Shown: positions 24,366 through 36,519 of the stretch, piece by piece
How the letters are laid out: the number at the start of each line of letters is the position of its first letter
Position numbering within the stretch: the first letter of the stretch is position 1
Assembly (NCBI GenBank): GCA_903813345.2
Contig: CAIIXF020000005.1
Span: 26,041,375-26,105,374, forward strand
Source: Owenia fusiformis
Taxonomy: Eukaryota; Annelida; Polychaeta; Sabellida; Oweniidae
Reading direction: 5' to 3'
Length of the DNA: 64,000 bases
Position numbers and translations under genes: made by a program
Notes under the pieces: model-generated
The model's database searches: none
What the model was told of the DNA's origin: nothing
The model's input: the letters and a program-made list of their open reading frames with translations, nothing else

Positions 24366-27300
24366 GATTTGGACCACCCTCCCTATTGACTTTCAGATTC
24401 ACCCCTTGCTTGTTCTTTTTTATATTCGTATTCACAAATGTCAGTCGTTACAATTCCTTGGGTCATCATGCATTCTCCAATTGCATGCCTAGTATACTCC
24501 AATCAATAGAGATAGATCTCATCAAAATTGGAGAGTCACTATAAATATATTTGACTACTTTATGATAACATGTTATATATCTATATCGTAAGAATATCAA
24601 ATTATTCTTAGAAATTAAATGGTTAGACTTGTGCAGTTTATTTATTGGATATAATTTACTTCCATGTGGTTCGTGCATTGTAAAAAGGGTAAGTAAGTTA
24701 CAGATCCTACACAAATTCTAATAACTTATGTTTCTCTTTTCGGATATTGTCAGTTTAGCTTGTGTAAAATTAACATAAATACAATAATTATGTACTTTCA
24801 TTGCACAAGATCACCGAGAGTGGAGAAACAAAAATGTATACATGCTTCATTAGGGCCTTATTAAGAAAGACACAACGATTGTAGATTGATGTATCTTGGT
24901 ACAATTTGCTAAAGGTTTGTTTTAGGTGTTTGGAGTTGTATCTCATATGATGGAAAGTTGTCTGCTCCGCTGTTGCTGGTAACAAGGGGCCTGGAGACTC
25001 GAAACAGGTAATCGATTAATATTTGACAATTCTCCGTAGTCATGCTCTGTATGATAATTCTTATCAGTGATGATACTAGCGTTTAATTAGAGATGATTGT
25101 TACATTAATGATATCACAACATGAAGGTAAGTACACACGTGACAGTAATGTATAATTTTCAGAGGTGGATATATTTTTCAAAATTGTTTCTATTTCGGTT
25201 TTGTCAACGTATTCCGAACTTATCAAGCTTATTGTCAATGATTCCCAAACTTAATTCCATGGATATATTGCTATTTATTCGATTTTAAATGAATTAATAT
25301 TTATCCATTTTTACTTTCGTACAGATTCTTTAGTGTTTAATAAACTGCTCCCAAGACATAATTCAATTGGTATTTGACTATTTAATCACAATGAAAAAAC
25401 TACAAAGAACTTAAAAAAAACATCTCGACATATTAAATGGATATGTTTGAAGTAATTCAACAAGTGTTTATTCTGTGAAACGATAAACATTCGTCAATAT
25501 CATTTGACGCTGACGATTTCACTAAAGTACATATCTATATATGCTTAATCTCAATAAATATTTATTTGTTAGTTTAGTTAAAGCCTTTCAATCATATTTG
25601 ACAGTCATATCTTTACGTTGTTGTCCAAACGATTTTTTAAATTCAATTGTGGCCCGATGCTACAAAAGTTATTATGATTTTTCAAGTCATTTTTTATCTG
25701 ATGCTTGCGAGAGTAGTAATACTCAATTACTTCTTTCTTCGAAAGATAATAAAGGCTCTACAAATTATGAAAATTTGAACTTTGTTCTGTATTGTTCGGT
25801 GTATTTTTTTTTATTCTTCCTCTGACTTAAAGGGCAACAAAATATTTGCAACTGATTTGAAGAAAGCAGTAGAACTTCGCATTATATTTACGTTGACTTT
25901 TTGTAACTTAAAAGTGTAAAATCTTGCACAATATTATAAGTACATATGATTTGATCATGAAATCCAATACAGGATATATTTTGCTCGATAAATTCCGTAT
26001 TGGAACGAGACGAAGTGAGTGTTTCAAAATATATTATAACTTGGAGAATCTTTTCCCATTCCAAATGCATATTTCCCGGGGATAACGTTACAAATCAATA
26101 TCAAAATAATATCATGCCTGGTTATCTCAGTCTGCTTATGGAACTAAGGATGCAAATTCTAGAAACTTAATTCGAATTAATAATAGACATCGATGTATCG
26201 CAAATAGGTAGAGAATCATGCACGAGTTCCAATTTAAACATTTGATTTGCTATTAATAGTAATTGTATGAATAAAGTTAGAAATTGATTTTATTCGAAAT
26301 AAGGTCTTGTGTGCTAGCATTGAACGGCATTACCACATCACAATCAAAGGAATTTTGCCTTATTTATTTTATTGTATCGAGTATGAGACTTTTATTCATT
26401 AAAGAGGCGACAAAGACCAGTGACGAGTTGAAAGTAATAGTCCATGGTTTGAATCTGTAATATGAAGAATCCGTAGCACAATAAAGGGCATCAAAACTTG
26501 AACCAATACCTAAGGAGGTCCACATGTCTTGACTTTTTCAAAATACAGTTTGCTGTAAAACTTCAGGCAATTGGGTCGAAATATGTCTCTCATCACAATG
26601 TGGCAAAAACGTAAACATTTTCATTCGTTGTGATTTACGCTGTGTTGTGATTGTTTAATTTCATACACAATTGAGCAATATCTAACAAGGGACAAAATAA
26701 TTTTAGCCGAAGCCACAGAAATACATTTGCATGCTTTTTGAAAAGTTTGCTTCCAACAATAAAAAATTGTTTTTCGCTCTTTCATATTTACATTTTTGCC
26801 CTTGTGTCATAATGTCAAGCTGATTTGTCAAAGCGAAGAACGTGCAATATGGCAGAAGAACTTTACGAAATTTATTTTTGTCAATATTATTCTATTGTTC
26901 AAAGCTCGCACTGCTAATAGACGAATGATCAAGTACGAGGCGAATAAAACCAGACAAGAAAGAGTGCATAAACTCCAATCAGAAAGTTTCCAATGTTTAT
27001 TCTCGTTCACTTAAAATCTTAACGTGGCAGAAAACACTATTTCGCGTTCTTGGAGAGTGAAATAATTTTAGAATTTATAATGAAGTTTAAACATTTAGAA
27101 ATGATCACAAGTCAATAATAGGTTTTTACTTAAGCTTGCCGAACATATTTGCGCTACCGTTCAAAGTCAAATTACTGTACACAAATTGATGACTGAATCT
27201 CAAAACAATCGGATGTTGGGTAGTTACCTCAAAAATGGCCGTGAGTTCATGAAGAATCTTTAGAACTGATTGGAATCCTTATGGTAAGTGAACCCATAAG

Positions 27301-28120
27301 ACTATTTACACATAAGCTAAAGTCATAACCAGTTATCATATATTTCATTTTAATGTTATTCCAAGATCAAAATAATATTTTAATGAAAGATTTTGGGATT
27401 AATTGTACTATAAATTCACCTTGCGGCACAAGAATTTTTACCATAATCGGTAATCCATAGAAACAATATTTCATTGAATAGAACACACTTCTACTAAATG
27501 CAAGTAGAATAGTTCTTTCATAAGGCCTTCGGGACGTTTAGAGAACGGATCAGTTCGAATGTTATAGTCCGTCTTTAAAATATCGAAATAATGATATTCT
27601 AAAACAAAAAATCGCTAAATACAAAGGGATAATTCATAAACCACGGACACTGCATTTAGAGTATGAAAAAATCACCATAGAACAGTGTCTTAATGTCCAT
27701 CTCATTGAAATATGTTCAGAAATAACAACCCAATGATCTTTAAAATCAAGTAAGGGAAGTAAGGGATGTAAGCTATTATTATGACCAAGCTGGTTATGCT
27801 CGTTCACTTCAATAAAGAAGCAAAAGAAATGATACTAGCGCATAGAAACAAACCATGGCACAAGTTAAGGGCAAATTCAATTGACACACATAACATCTCT
27901 AAAATGGTATAAATAAGGGACACATTTTATGAAATAAAATCACCAGCACGTGATATCAATGCTATGGTTACTGAACGTCTCTCAAATCATGGAAGCAGTC
28001 GTATCTGAGGGGTTTTGGAATTTCAGCAGGATGGATACATAAAATACTAAATATATACCCTGGAATTTTACAAATTGTTTGAGATATATCATAAGAGATT
28101 CACCCTTTTCTCAACTCAAT

Positions 28121-31100
28121 ATGTCAGGTGCTGTGAGTTACGTTACAACTCCGGTGGCCGAGAAGTTACTGCGGAAGATAGTGCAGAAGAGAACCTCACA
28201 AAAGGCGTCGTTCAATCCGATACTCGGTGGCGTGCTGGAAGATGGAGAAATGAAGATGGACGGAGAGGGAAGAACTGCTTCTCGATCGGATTTAAACAGG
28301 TAGATTGATTTACCTAACCTGGTGACCAAACATTTAGTTTCTTTTTCATTTTGACAGCGAATGATTGATTGTTTTCAAATTGTAACACATCACTTTTATT
28401 TTGCTATGTTTTTTCTTTTTGTATGAATTATAACTGTTGGAACAGTACATTCAAAATTTGAGGTACTAAATAACGCAAATCAAATGTCTTATCATACCTA
28501 CCAACCTAGCTAGTCTCACATCATGGCATACAAGCAACACTGTAAATAAATAGTTTATACCCGGAGTTCATAACCACTTTGAATTACAGCAGCCGAAATG
28601 GGCAAACACGGTCTACTCGACTGCCCTCTTCAAATTCAATCACAAGAAGAGCAACCACAGGGTCTAATATTGGTGGAAATGTCAGTAGAAGGGGCTCTGC
28701 TATCCCTTCGACAGACGGTAAAAGAAGTATGAGTTTGGACGTAGGAGACATCACGATGATTGCAAGAAATCTTCGAAGAACAGGGTCTAAATTGAAATTT
28801 CGAGCTGGGGTTGATCGTCCCTTCACTCAACAAGAAAAGGTAATGTCGAAAATATAGTCATATACAATGTAGTTATTCCTTAAATACCAATTAGTTAGTG
28901 TCGAACGACGCTCTTTTATCAGAATATTCTGATATATGTTAATATATTGGCTTACGTTATTTTGTATTAGTTATAGTTAAGAAAGTATATACTGATTTTT
29001 GTGCATCGATGATGAGTCAGAAATTGGTATTTAATTTGTCATAAATATGTACTAGTGACTTACTTACCAGGGGGAGGAAAAGCCCCCCCCCCCCCCTTGG
29101 TAAATCCTGGCAACGGGCAAGGTAGTTATGGCAACATGGCCACATATAACATGACAAAATGTCACTACCTGGTAACTTAATGTAAATGGTTACAAAAGTG
29201 TAAGAGTTAGTTACAGATAAACGTGCCCCTGGCAAACGCCGGTTAAGAACACCGGTGTCGTACAAAAAATGTGTGTTCCATTTCAGGATAGACTGCAGAA
29301 GACGTTCAAGAGGGCAGTTAAGCTTATCATTTTACTTCACAATTGGCATTCCTACCACGAACGTACCTGGTAAGAATTATTTGACTTTAGATTAGTTTGA
29401 CGCTTATATCTCATTTTAGCTGAATTTATTATGGTTTTTGGGTTCTTTCTTGAACAAAACTGACAGATCGCGGTGACAGAGTAATGTCATCATAGATCTG
29501 TTTGCACATAATTAGTATAATTGAAATAAACAGTAAAACCTGTCTTAGTGAACACCTCTCTCTAGTGAACATCTGTGTTTAGTGAACACCATTTCAAGAC
29601 ACATTTCACATTGACTCCAGTATTACACCAACCTACAGTGGACACTTTTTGTTTTTTATTTTTTTTATTCTATTGCAACAATAAGTGCTTGCGATGTGTT
29701 GCATGAGAATTCCTTTGAGTTTGGATTGACAGACTTATGGAAATCAAAAATTAATTGAAGTGAAAAATATTTTTCACCATTTTAGGTGATAGCATTTTGT
29801 CTGTTATTCTCATGTTTTATTATCTCTTTTCAATTTCAATAAATACGATGAGCATCGACGAGTTACACGTACCATGTTCACATTTATCTTGCAGTTGTGA
29901 CTTCCGAAGTCCCTACCAACCTCAGATTCAGGCTATAGATGCCACCATGGGAATTAGCGGTAAACAAGAGAGCAGCCATTTTGTTTACTTTGATCCAAGT
30001 GAATACAAGGCAAACAAACAGGTAAATGTTTAGTTACGTTTTGCAAAAGTCAAATCAAATTCGTCAATCTTCATAGAATCGTATAAACAAATTATCGAGG
30101 GAGGGACGGTTAAATGGGATCCTAGAAAATATGTTTGACTTGACTTCCACCGTGCACAAGCTTTTGAATTTTTTGGTGCAATCTTTTTAAAACCTAGGGT
30201 ATTTTCTGAACTTAGATGTTTATTTGACTTTTCAGATGAGGATGTCTTTGGAGGCGAAGAGAATTTTACAAAAGCCTACCGCGGAGAGAACACCTGAAGA
30301 AATAAACTATGTGAGTGTGTGACACTACTGCTCATATTCATGAAATCATATAAAGGTGTCAAATCTATTATGTAGAGTCGGTTATGATGGCAGAATTAAG
30401 AAGGCGTAAATGACCAAAAAATGATTGCATTATTTTGTTTATAGGCCACTATTGCATTGAGAGGGGTGAGTCTAATTGCTGACTACCCTGTCCGCATGCA
30501 AAAGAAATTGGCGCAATATGGACAGTTTGAGTGGTAAGAAAGCTTTCTTTGTTTCGTAGGATACGGTTCAATGAGGTTGATAATATAAGTCACACGGTTC
30601 GTGCTCAATGGGGCAAATAAAGATCAGTGAGGTGAAAGTAATTCACAATGCACGTTTCGTACTTCAAAACAGTGCTGATGCCTTGGTCACATTTGCTCCG
30701 ATTTTCACTACGGCGCCTGGCCGATTGAGTCTTTTGTTCAAAATTGATACAATATTGAAAAAACACTCAATCGGCCGGGTGCCGGCCGATGGATGGGAGC
30801 AAAGGTGACCCAGGCATTACCTAACCTCCATAGTATCAACAACAGCCACAAATACATAAAATTTTGAAACAAAACAAGACCACATTTTTTGGAGCTGCCG
30901 GTCGTATTTTAGTGCCAAAAGTTTTGGAGCTGCCGGGTATCGATCCCGGTACCTCTGCACAGCTCGTCTAACAAATGTAATGGGGGAAGCTGGGGTAAAA
31001 CGGCATTATATTTGAGGAGTTTTAGAGGAATTTCTATCTTGCTTTGAAATCTTCTTGATTCTCATTTTTTCATGAGATTTTAAGAGATTGGCACTTTCAA

Positions 31101-34100
31101 ACTCCTATGACTTACTTTTCTTTCTTTTTAATAGCATATTCAGTGAAAAGTTTTCTACAATAATAACTTTGATTTACAAAGTTATGCCATTTAAAACACT
31201 TCCCATGACTTTAAAAAAAAACTTGGGCCAAATATCCATTGATGCAATGCTTAAATTCTTTAAATCCTTGGCTTATTCTTTTGACAACCCAAAAATTCAT
31301 AATCAATCACATTATACGACTACATTGGCAGGACCATCCCATAGCATGCCATTTGAGTTTCAGACAGGTTCAACCTTTTTTCATAAATCATGTGATTATA
31401 TAATTATTGCAAGTTAATAACATGGAAGCCTATGGCAGTGTTGCCAAACCAAAACGAAGCATAATAGGGGTGACATATATTATGTTAGCTTTATTCAATA
31501 TAGAAACTATGACCGAATATTGATATGTTTTTAATTAAAGTTATGAAGCAAAGAGGGTGCTTGTGAGATCAGGACATCCTGCCGATGCATTCTACTTCTT
31601 GCTGGACGGAACAGGTTAGTAATAGTTATTCTAATCACCTTAATAATTACTTATTTCCATTTTGGAACAGATGGCATACATTTCACTATGTAGAATGAAA
31701 AATCTAAAATACTGAATTGTAAAACAATGTAATATTTCTGTTTGAATAATATCTATAAAAATATATTTGGAGCACTCAACATTAAAATCACTGAAAAAGA
31801 AAACTCTTCTTAGAACTCCCTGAAAATCGTGAAAATTTGCCTCTATTAATAACTACATGTACACACATTTTACTTAAAACGTAAACCGTTTTTGTTCCAG
31901 TGGTAGTAGCGCTGTTGGAGGAAGACGCCGTCCGGGCAACGACTGCATGCTACCTCAGCAAGGGAGATAGCTTTGGGGTATGGCATCAACATATTCTTTC
32001 CTGTTTTGTGAAGAATGTAACAATTTTGTATGTTGATAATGAATATTTCAGAAACGTACACCCCCTTCATAAATTTTGAAATACAGAAATACTATCGCGG
32101 TTGTATAAGTTTAAGCTACTTGTGTTATATTTACTGTTAGACGACAATACGATAGCAATAGCAATTGTACTGTGTCCATGGAAACAAGGTTTTGGAACGA
32201 ATGAAAGGGTGGGAAGTGTACAGTTAGCAATAGAGAAACCTTCTACTACATCTTATCTAGTAAAGTTTAATTGTATGTTTGACCCTCCCCGATAATATCA
32301 TCACTTTATTTTAGGAGCTAGCCATCATGAACCAATCAAAGAGACAGTCTACCGTACTTTCTAAAACATATGTAGAGCTACTCAGTATTTCCGTACAAAC
32401 GTACGAGAAAATCTTCATGATAGGTGGAGCCAGGAATCTCAACGACCCTGACCATAACGATTTCATGAGGTGGGTTTTACACATGTCTTTGATAGAATTG
32501 TGTACAATTATGCTTATTCCTAATAAAAAATGTACGGTCTAGAGTTCATGTTCATTGATCATTGCAAAATATTGCTTCACATTTTGCAATTGACCTTTGA
32601 CTTCCAGAAGTGACCTTGACCCAATTGCTTATTGTAATGCACTTACGCTTGACTTTAACAGCGTCAAAAATGATAATTCAGTATATTGCTCCACGTTCGA
32701 ACCTTGGAAACCCCCTCTATCTAATTATAGCTAGTTTTGAATGTTTAGTTCAAGAGATGGCCAGATCAGGGGAACGTGACAACACGCGTATTCCATGCAT
32801 TGCAATAGACACCTCTCCTTGAATGACTTTCCTTTCATTCATTGCATTTCCAGAAAAATAGATTTCCTACGTGGATGGCCTATGGAGTTGCTAGATTCGA
32901 ACCCTGAACACTTTCTCTTCATGTATTATCGGCGCGGCGCGGTAATGGTGAAGGATAGCAACTTCAATAATTGGATCTTCATCATTAAATCAGTAGGGAT
33001 GCATTTTCTTTTTAGGGGGGTTCTATTGATATTAGGTATGAGCCTTTTTAAGACTTAACTTTGCATGTAACTACTCACCTATGTAAATATGTGTGTCTGT
33101 ATTTTATTTTGTCTGCAGTATATTCCCCATTCCTTGATTTACATCATGGGTTAATAAAATGTGCTAAAAGTTTCTGTAGGTCCATGTTAGCATTTAACTC
33201 TCTCTATTACTCGTTTATATAATATATCTACTCCAGGGAAGCGTTAGGGTGCTCAAGAAACTACATAAACGATCTCCAAGAGTCTCAAAGAAAAGCGGAA
33301 AACTTATTCCAAGGAAAGCCAATATGCAACTATATAGTGCTTTTATAAACAATGAATACAAGCGTATCATCGAGGACAACGAACTTAGTCCACCTTTAAG
33401 TCCAACATTCACAGAATCACCGGGAGACTCATCTGCCGATGATCAAGCTGAAAAACCAAGCACTGAAAAGGGAATAGCTCGGTCGTTAAGTAACTTAGAC
33501 ACTAGACTCTCAGCCATACCGGAAAGTTCTATGGATGTGTATTTAAGCAGACGTCATAGTACCACCGGTGCACTAGACAGTGTGGATGGTGCGCGTGTAC
33601 AAGGCTGGATGAACGTGGACGATCCAAGAGTTGTACAGTCCGCTCAGGAATTATCAATCGCAGAACAATTAACGCAGAAGCCAACGCTTGAAAGGAATGA
33701 TCATATGAATGCAAAGAAAGAGGGTATGTGCCTATCGTACATATAGTCTACACTGGCGGATCTGGGGGGGGGGGGTGGGGGGGTTGGGGCTGGGGATACC
33801 CCCCCCCCCCTTGGATGGGCCCAGAAAAAATGTTCGGCCAAAAAAGGCTTTAAGACCTCAAAAAGTCAAAAATTTCAGGCCAAATTTTGAAGAAAATGGG
33901 CCTCGAAATCTATAAATTTGGGCCCACTTTTATATTAAGATGGAAATAATCAATAAAATTAAAGGATTAAGTTTTGTTATGTGAATGTTTGCTTCTTTCA
34001 GAGAAAAGTGGTATAAGCCATAAGGCGAAGACAAAAGGAAGGAGGACATTCGCCGATGACCTAGATGCCAGCTATGTAAGTTAATCAACTTAGAAAATAC

Positions 34101-35067
34101 AAGGCGCGTAATTACGTTCGGTGTCTTGAAAAGAAGAGGGTTACAAACAAACAAACAACAATTAAAATGACAAATTTTATCGATTAAGCTTATGGGAACG
34201 TTTTCTTACTTTTATCTGCAGGATCAAGAGCATACAGAACCTGAAAAGCATCCGATGTTTGTTCAAGTTCAAACACTTACAAAGGGATCGGCATTCGTAA
34301 GTACAGTTTGTCCTATCATTTGTGTTATTATTTGACAGTGATGTCACGAAACGGTATACACGCCGGTGTAAAAGGGTAGGAGGTCCTATCAAATTATGGT
34401 CCTACTCTCCATTGATTTATATGGTGACCTAAATACAACTCTTTCCCTCATTATCTTATACGCAATCAGGGCCAGTAAGGGCCATTAAAGAAAGTGGACC
34501 ATAATCCCTGGGGGACCATCATTTCTTTCACACCTGCTACTCCAGTATTCAGTCGAACATATAAATCAGATTTTCTGTATTTTTGTTGAATTGCCTTTTT
34601 AGGGTTTGAGACATGTGATATTTGAGGAGCAGCCGAGTTTCTGTTTGGTCAGTAACGGCGCCGAATGTATCATGCTCAATAGAAAGTTCTTCAAAGACAA
34701 TTGTCCTCAGCAGTTATGGAGGAGGCTTCGCCTGAATGTGAGTCAAACAGTCAAGTAATATTGAACATATTCATGTGGTCGAAAGTTTGATTTTCTATGT
34801 TCGTTACTCTATTAACACTCACAGAATACTGAAATAGATCATGTTGACCTATATAATAATACTATATATGGTATAACTTTACATTGTTTTCCTTTCCAGT
34901 TACCACCTTATCCGAGCGAAGACGACTTGAAACTTTGCTTAGACACGAGATTAAATTGGGATGTTTTCAAAGAAATAACAGTCAAGCAAACACTTCAAGA
35001 GATTCACGAAAGCAAAACTAGACACATGTTCAGAGACTCTTCTCAAACCACTTTTGGTTCTGTTTGA
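28121..35067 (+). CDS. CNBD2: CNBD2-like cyclic nucleotide-binding domain protein
   Basis: Fifteen coding exons join in frame: 28121-28299, 28590-28839, 29287-29369, 29895-30021, 30236-30310, 30445-30533, 31541-31614, 31901-31977, 32315-32469, 32854-32992, 33237-33723, 34002-34075, 34222-34296, 34603-34737 and 34900-35067 (TGA). The product is 728 residues. A basic Ser/Arg-rich N-terminus precedes a CNB domain at about 230-360, with YFLLDGTV and the phosphate-binding cassette GDSFGELAIMNQSKRQSTV, which keeps the Glu and Arg contacts for cyclic nucleotide. A second, degenerate CNB-like domain starts at about 370 (FMYYRRG, FIIKSGSVRVLKKL), is interrupted by a polar ~190-residue insert, and resumes with FVQVQTLTKGSAFGLRHVIF. 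Vertebrate CNBD2 is a cytosolic sperm protein that binds cAMP; an equivalent role here is inferred. ATG 28121 is the first ATG in frame. CNBD2 itself is the best but not the only possible name. Confidence 0.88.
29531..29600. repeat. CAGTAAAACCTGTCTTAGTG repeat end
   Basis: It begins CAGTAAAACCTGTCTTAGTG and continues with repeated TAGTGAACACC motifs. It is related to 17646-17765 and 20330-20483 and lies in an intron of the CNBD2-like gene. Confidence 0.4.
30678..30817. mobile_element. 140-bp fold-back (palindromic) element
   Basis: The arms ATGCCTTGGTCACATTTGCT and, inverted, AGCAAAGGTGACCCAGGCAT continue to GGCCGATTGAGT and ACTCAATCGGCC around a short AT-rich loop. The whole unit is one imperfect palindrome in an intron of the CNBD2-like gene. 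It is non-coding. Confidence 0.7.
30926..30975 (-). other. tRNA-like 3' half (B-box), possible SINE remnant
   Basis: On the minus strand, ACCGGGATCGATACCCGG forms a T-arm-like hairpin with a B-box-like GGGATCGATACC, followed by CAGCTCC. I could not find a matching 5' acceptor strand or a full cloverleaf, so this is not called as a tRNA gene. A tRNA-derived SINE fragment is plausible. Confidence 0.3.
33764..33815. repeat. poly-G / poly-C low-complexity tract
   Basis: Long G runs (GGGGGGGGGGGG, GGGGGGG) are followed by a run of twelve C in the intron after the long exon 11 of the CNBD2-like gene. They begin a TE-like stretch ending near 33930 (GGATGGGCCCAG, AGGCCAAATTTTG). A comparable poly-C run is at 29079-29096 and a poly-G run at 9390-9403. 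Confidence 0.7.
34363..34536. mobile_element. 174-bp MITE, family copy 2
   Basis: It starts CCGGTGTAAAAGGGTAGGAG and ends CTTTCACACCTG. The interior matches copy 1 at 24219-24365 (GGTCCTA, CATTGATTTATATGGTGACC, ATCAGGGCCAGTAAGGGCC) with an extra CCCTGGGGGACCAT segment near the end. It lies in the intron between exons 13 and 14 of the CNBD2-like gene. Confidence 0.7.
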
Positions 35068-35109
35068 TACCGATGTATTTATCTCAGTATTGTTTTATAG
35101 ACTTTTTAA

Positions 35110-35115
35110 AATAAA
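35110..35115 (+). terminator. polyadenylation signal of CNBD2-like gene
   Basis: AATAAA lies 43 bp after the TGA at 35067 and before the next gene starts at 35314. Confidence 0.65.
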
Positions 35116-35313
35116 GATAGTTACCAAGACACTTTGTGAGTATGATATTTGTGACGTGTCATTTGTATTATTTACCAGGTGTATTCGTTTCTAAAATCAT
35201 TGACTATGACAGTTCTCACAATGATACCATACCAGAATCATTTTAAGCATTCAAAACACAGAGAACGTTACAGTTGACAGATATCAAGAAGAAAAAGAGG
35301 CGAAGGGAAGACC

Positions 35314-36519
35314 ATGGAATTTGTCCAAGAAGATGTTGCACTTGAATTTCACGACAAGATAGTTCGTAATGACTTTGAAGCTTGTGAACTGCTATTGCGT
35401 GATGGTTTTAAGCCAGACGAACCTATGCGGTTTACGACAAGATCAGTGACTTGTATCAACAGGGAACTCGTTTCAAGGGAATTAATAGCACTACCATTGC
35501 ACGTTTCTTGCATTTACCGGAGACCAGAAATTGTCTTACTGCTTTTGCGACATGGTGCTGACCCAAATGGTGTTGACAAGCTAGGGAGATGTCCTTTGCA
35601 ACTTACACTGAGCTATTGGCCTCGTCTTATGTATTTCGACCCAATACCAAGTAGTTTTACTAAAGAGGAGATTGAGTACCAAACATATTTGAAAGTTCAA
35701 CACGGGAAAAGTAAGACAATTCTGGAAGCACTCTGTACGTCTGGAGCTAATGTAAATGCTGCGTTTAATCATCGTGGAAGCACCGCCCTTCATCATAGCG
35801 TTCAATACAACGTTCTTCCAGCAATTCCAATACTACTTCAGTATGGTGTGAATCTTGAGGCGTCAGATGATAACGGGATGACTCCCGTGCTGACAGCTGC
35901 CAAACTGGGACGTTTCCGAGCAATGGAAACGTTAGTCCATCTCGGAGCTGATATAAACGCAAAAGATTCTCGTGGGAACACATTGGTTCATTATACGACC
36001 AGTGCTGATTCTTCGTCGCAGTCTGAATGGGTAGAATTTTTGCTCGCCCAGCCAGATTGCAAAGTGAACGTCCAAAACGTCGATGGAAACACACCTCTCC
36101 ATTTCAGCTGCATGAGCGGAAGGGAAAGTGCCATATTCATGCTTATAAATGCAGGCGCTACTATCGAGGCAACCAACAACCAAGGACAGACACCTTTATT
36201 TCTATGCCTTTTAAAAGATGTCACTAGCTGCTCCAATGCAATCGAGAAACTACTGAACGAGAGTAGACAAGTCAACATTATTGACCACAATGGTAACATC
36301 CCAGGACCGTTGACATTAGATGTAAATAAGAAGCTGAAAGAAATACTTGTGGATGCGTCAACCTTCCCAAACTCTTTGCAAAATCTCTGCCGATGGGCCG
36401 TGCGTCAGTCGGTGAGAAACAACCATAGAGAGTTAGCCGAAGCATACAACAACCTCAATCTTCCAGTCGCCATTGAGAACTTCGTGTTGTTCAATACTAA
36501 ACTTTTTGAACGACTATAA
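35314..36519 (+). CDS. ankyrin repeat protein with SOCS-box-like end (ANKRD61-like)
   Basis: One uninterrupted 401-residue frame starts at an ATG with good context (GACCATGG). At least six ankyrin repeats span about 60-330; examples are PLHVSCIYRRPEIVLLLLRHGADPN, split by a linker at about 95-135, STALHHSVQYNVLPAIPILL, NGMTPVLTAAKLGRFRAMET, GNTPLHFSCMSGRESAIFML and GQTPLFLCLL. The C-terminal part, SLQNLCRWAVRQSVRNN followed by LNLPVAIENFVLF, has the SLxxLCRxxIR...LPxxxxxYL pattern of a SOCS box, which in ASB proteins recruits Elongin B/C and Cullin 5. Overall order and length fit vertebrate ANKRD61, which I recall as about 420 residues; an ASB-family protein is the alternative. It is in the same orientation as the CNBD2-like gene, 247 bp after its stop. 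The lack of introns contrasts with its neighbours. Confidence 0.85.
   Translation: MEFVQEDVALEFHDKIVRNDFEACELLLRDGFKPDEPMRFTTRSVTCINRELVSRELIALPLHVSCIYRRPEIVLLLLRHGADPNGVDKLGRCPLQLTLSYWPRLMYFDPIPSSFTKEEIEYQTYLKVQHGKSKTILEALCTSGANVNAAFNHRGSTALHHSVQYNVLPAIPILLQYGVNLEASDDNGMTPVLTAAKLGRFRAMETLVHLGADINAKDSRGNTLVHYTTSADSSSQSEWVEFLLAQPDCKVNVQNVDGNTPLHFSCMSGRESAIFMLINAGATIEATNNQGQTPLFLCLLKDVTSCSNAIEKLLNESRQVNIIDHNGNIPGPLTLDVNKKLKEILVDASTFPNSLQNLCRWAVRQSVRNNHRELAEAYNNLNLPVAIENFVLFNTKLFERL

Larger units (their letters stand above)
21690..28120. other. intergenic region CAPZA to CNBD2-like
   Basis: No gene is supported here. The CAPZA 3' UTR must occupy the first part; the start shows low-complexity CATGATTT..GGCACCTGGA repeats (21770-22020). 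Two inverted-repeat elements lie at 22758-23206 and 24219-24365. Small open frames around 25541-25825 and 26796-27014 lack start context, family features or splice continuity. A 5' UTR exon of the CNBD2-like gene may hide here and cannot be placed. Confidence 0.6.

Noticed and set aside
24960-25015. 5' UTR exon of the CNBD2-like gene with an X-box-like GTTGCTGGTAAC
   Set aside because: The half-site spacing does not fit the RFX consensus and the link to the gene 3 kb away cannot be shown from sequence alone.
25541-25825. 94-codon plus-strand frame between CAPZA and the CNBD2-like gene
   Set aside because: The composition is that of AT-rich DNA, there are no family motifs, and no splice partner was found.
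30926-30975. A complete tRNA gene on the minus strand
   Set aside because: Only a T-arm-like hairpin and part of an acceptor strand are present; no matching 5' half or anticodon arm was found.
35581-36299. Overlapping antisense frames opposite the ankyrin gene
   Set aside because: They are shadows of the 401-codon ankyrin frame, which has clear repeat motifs.
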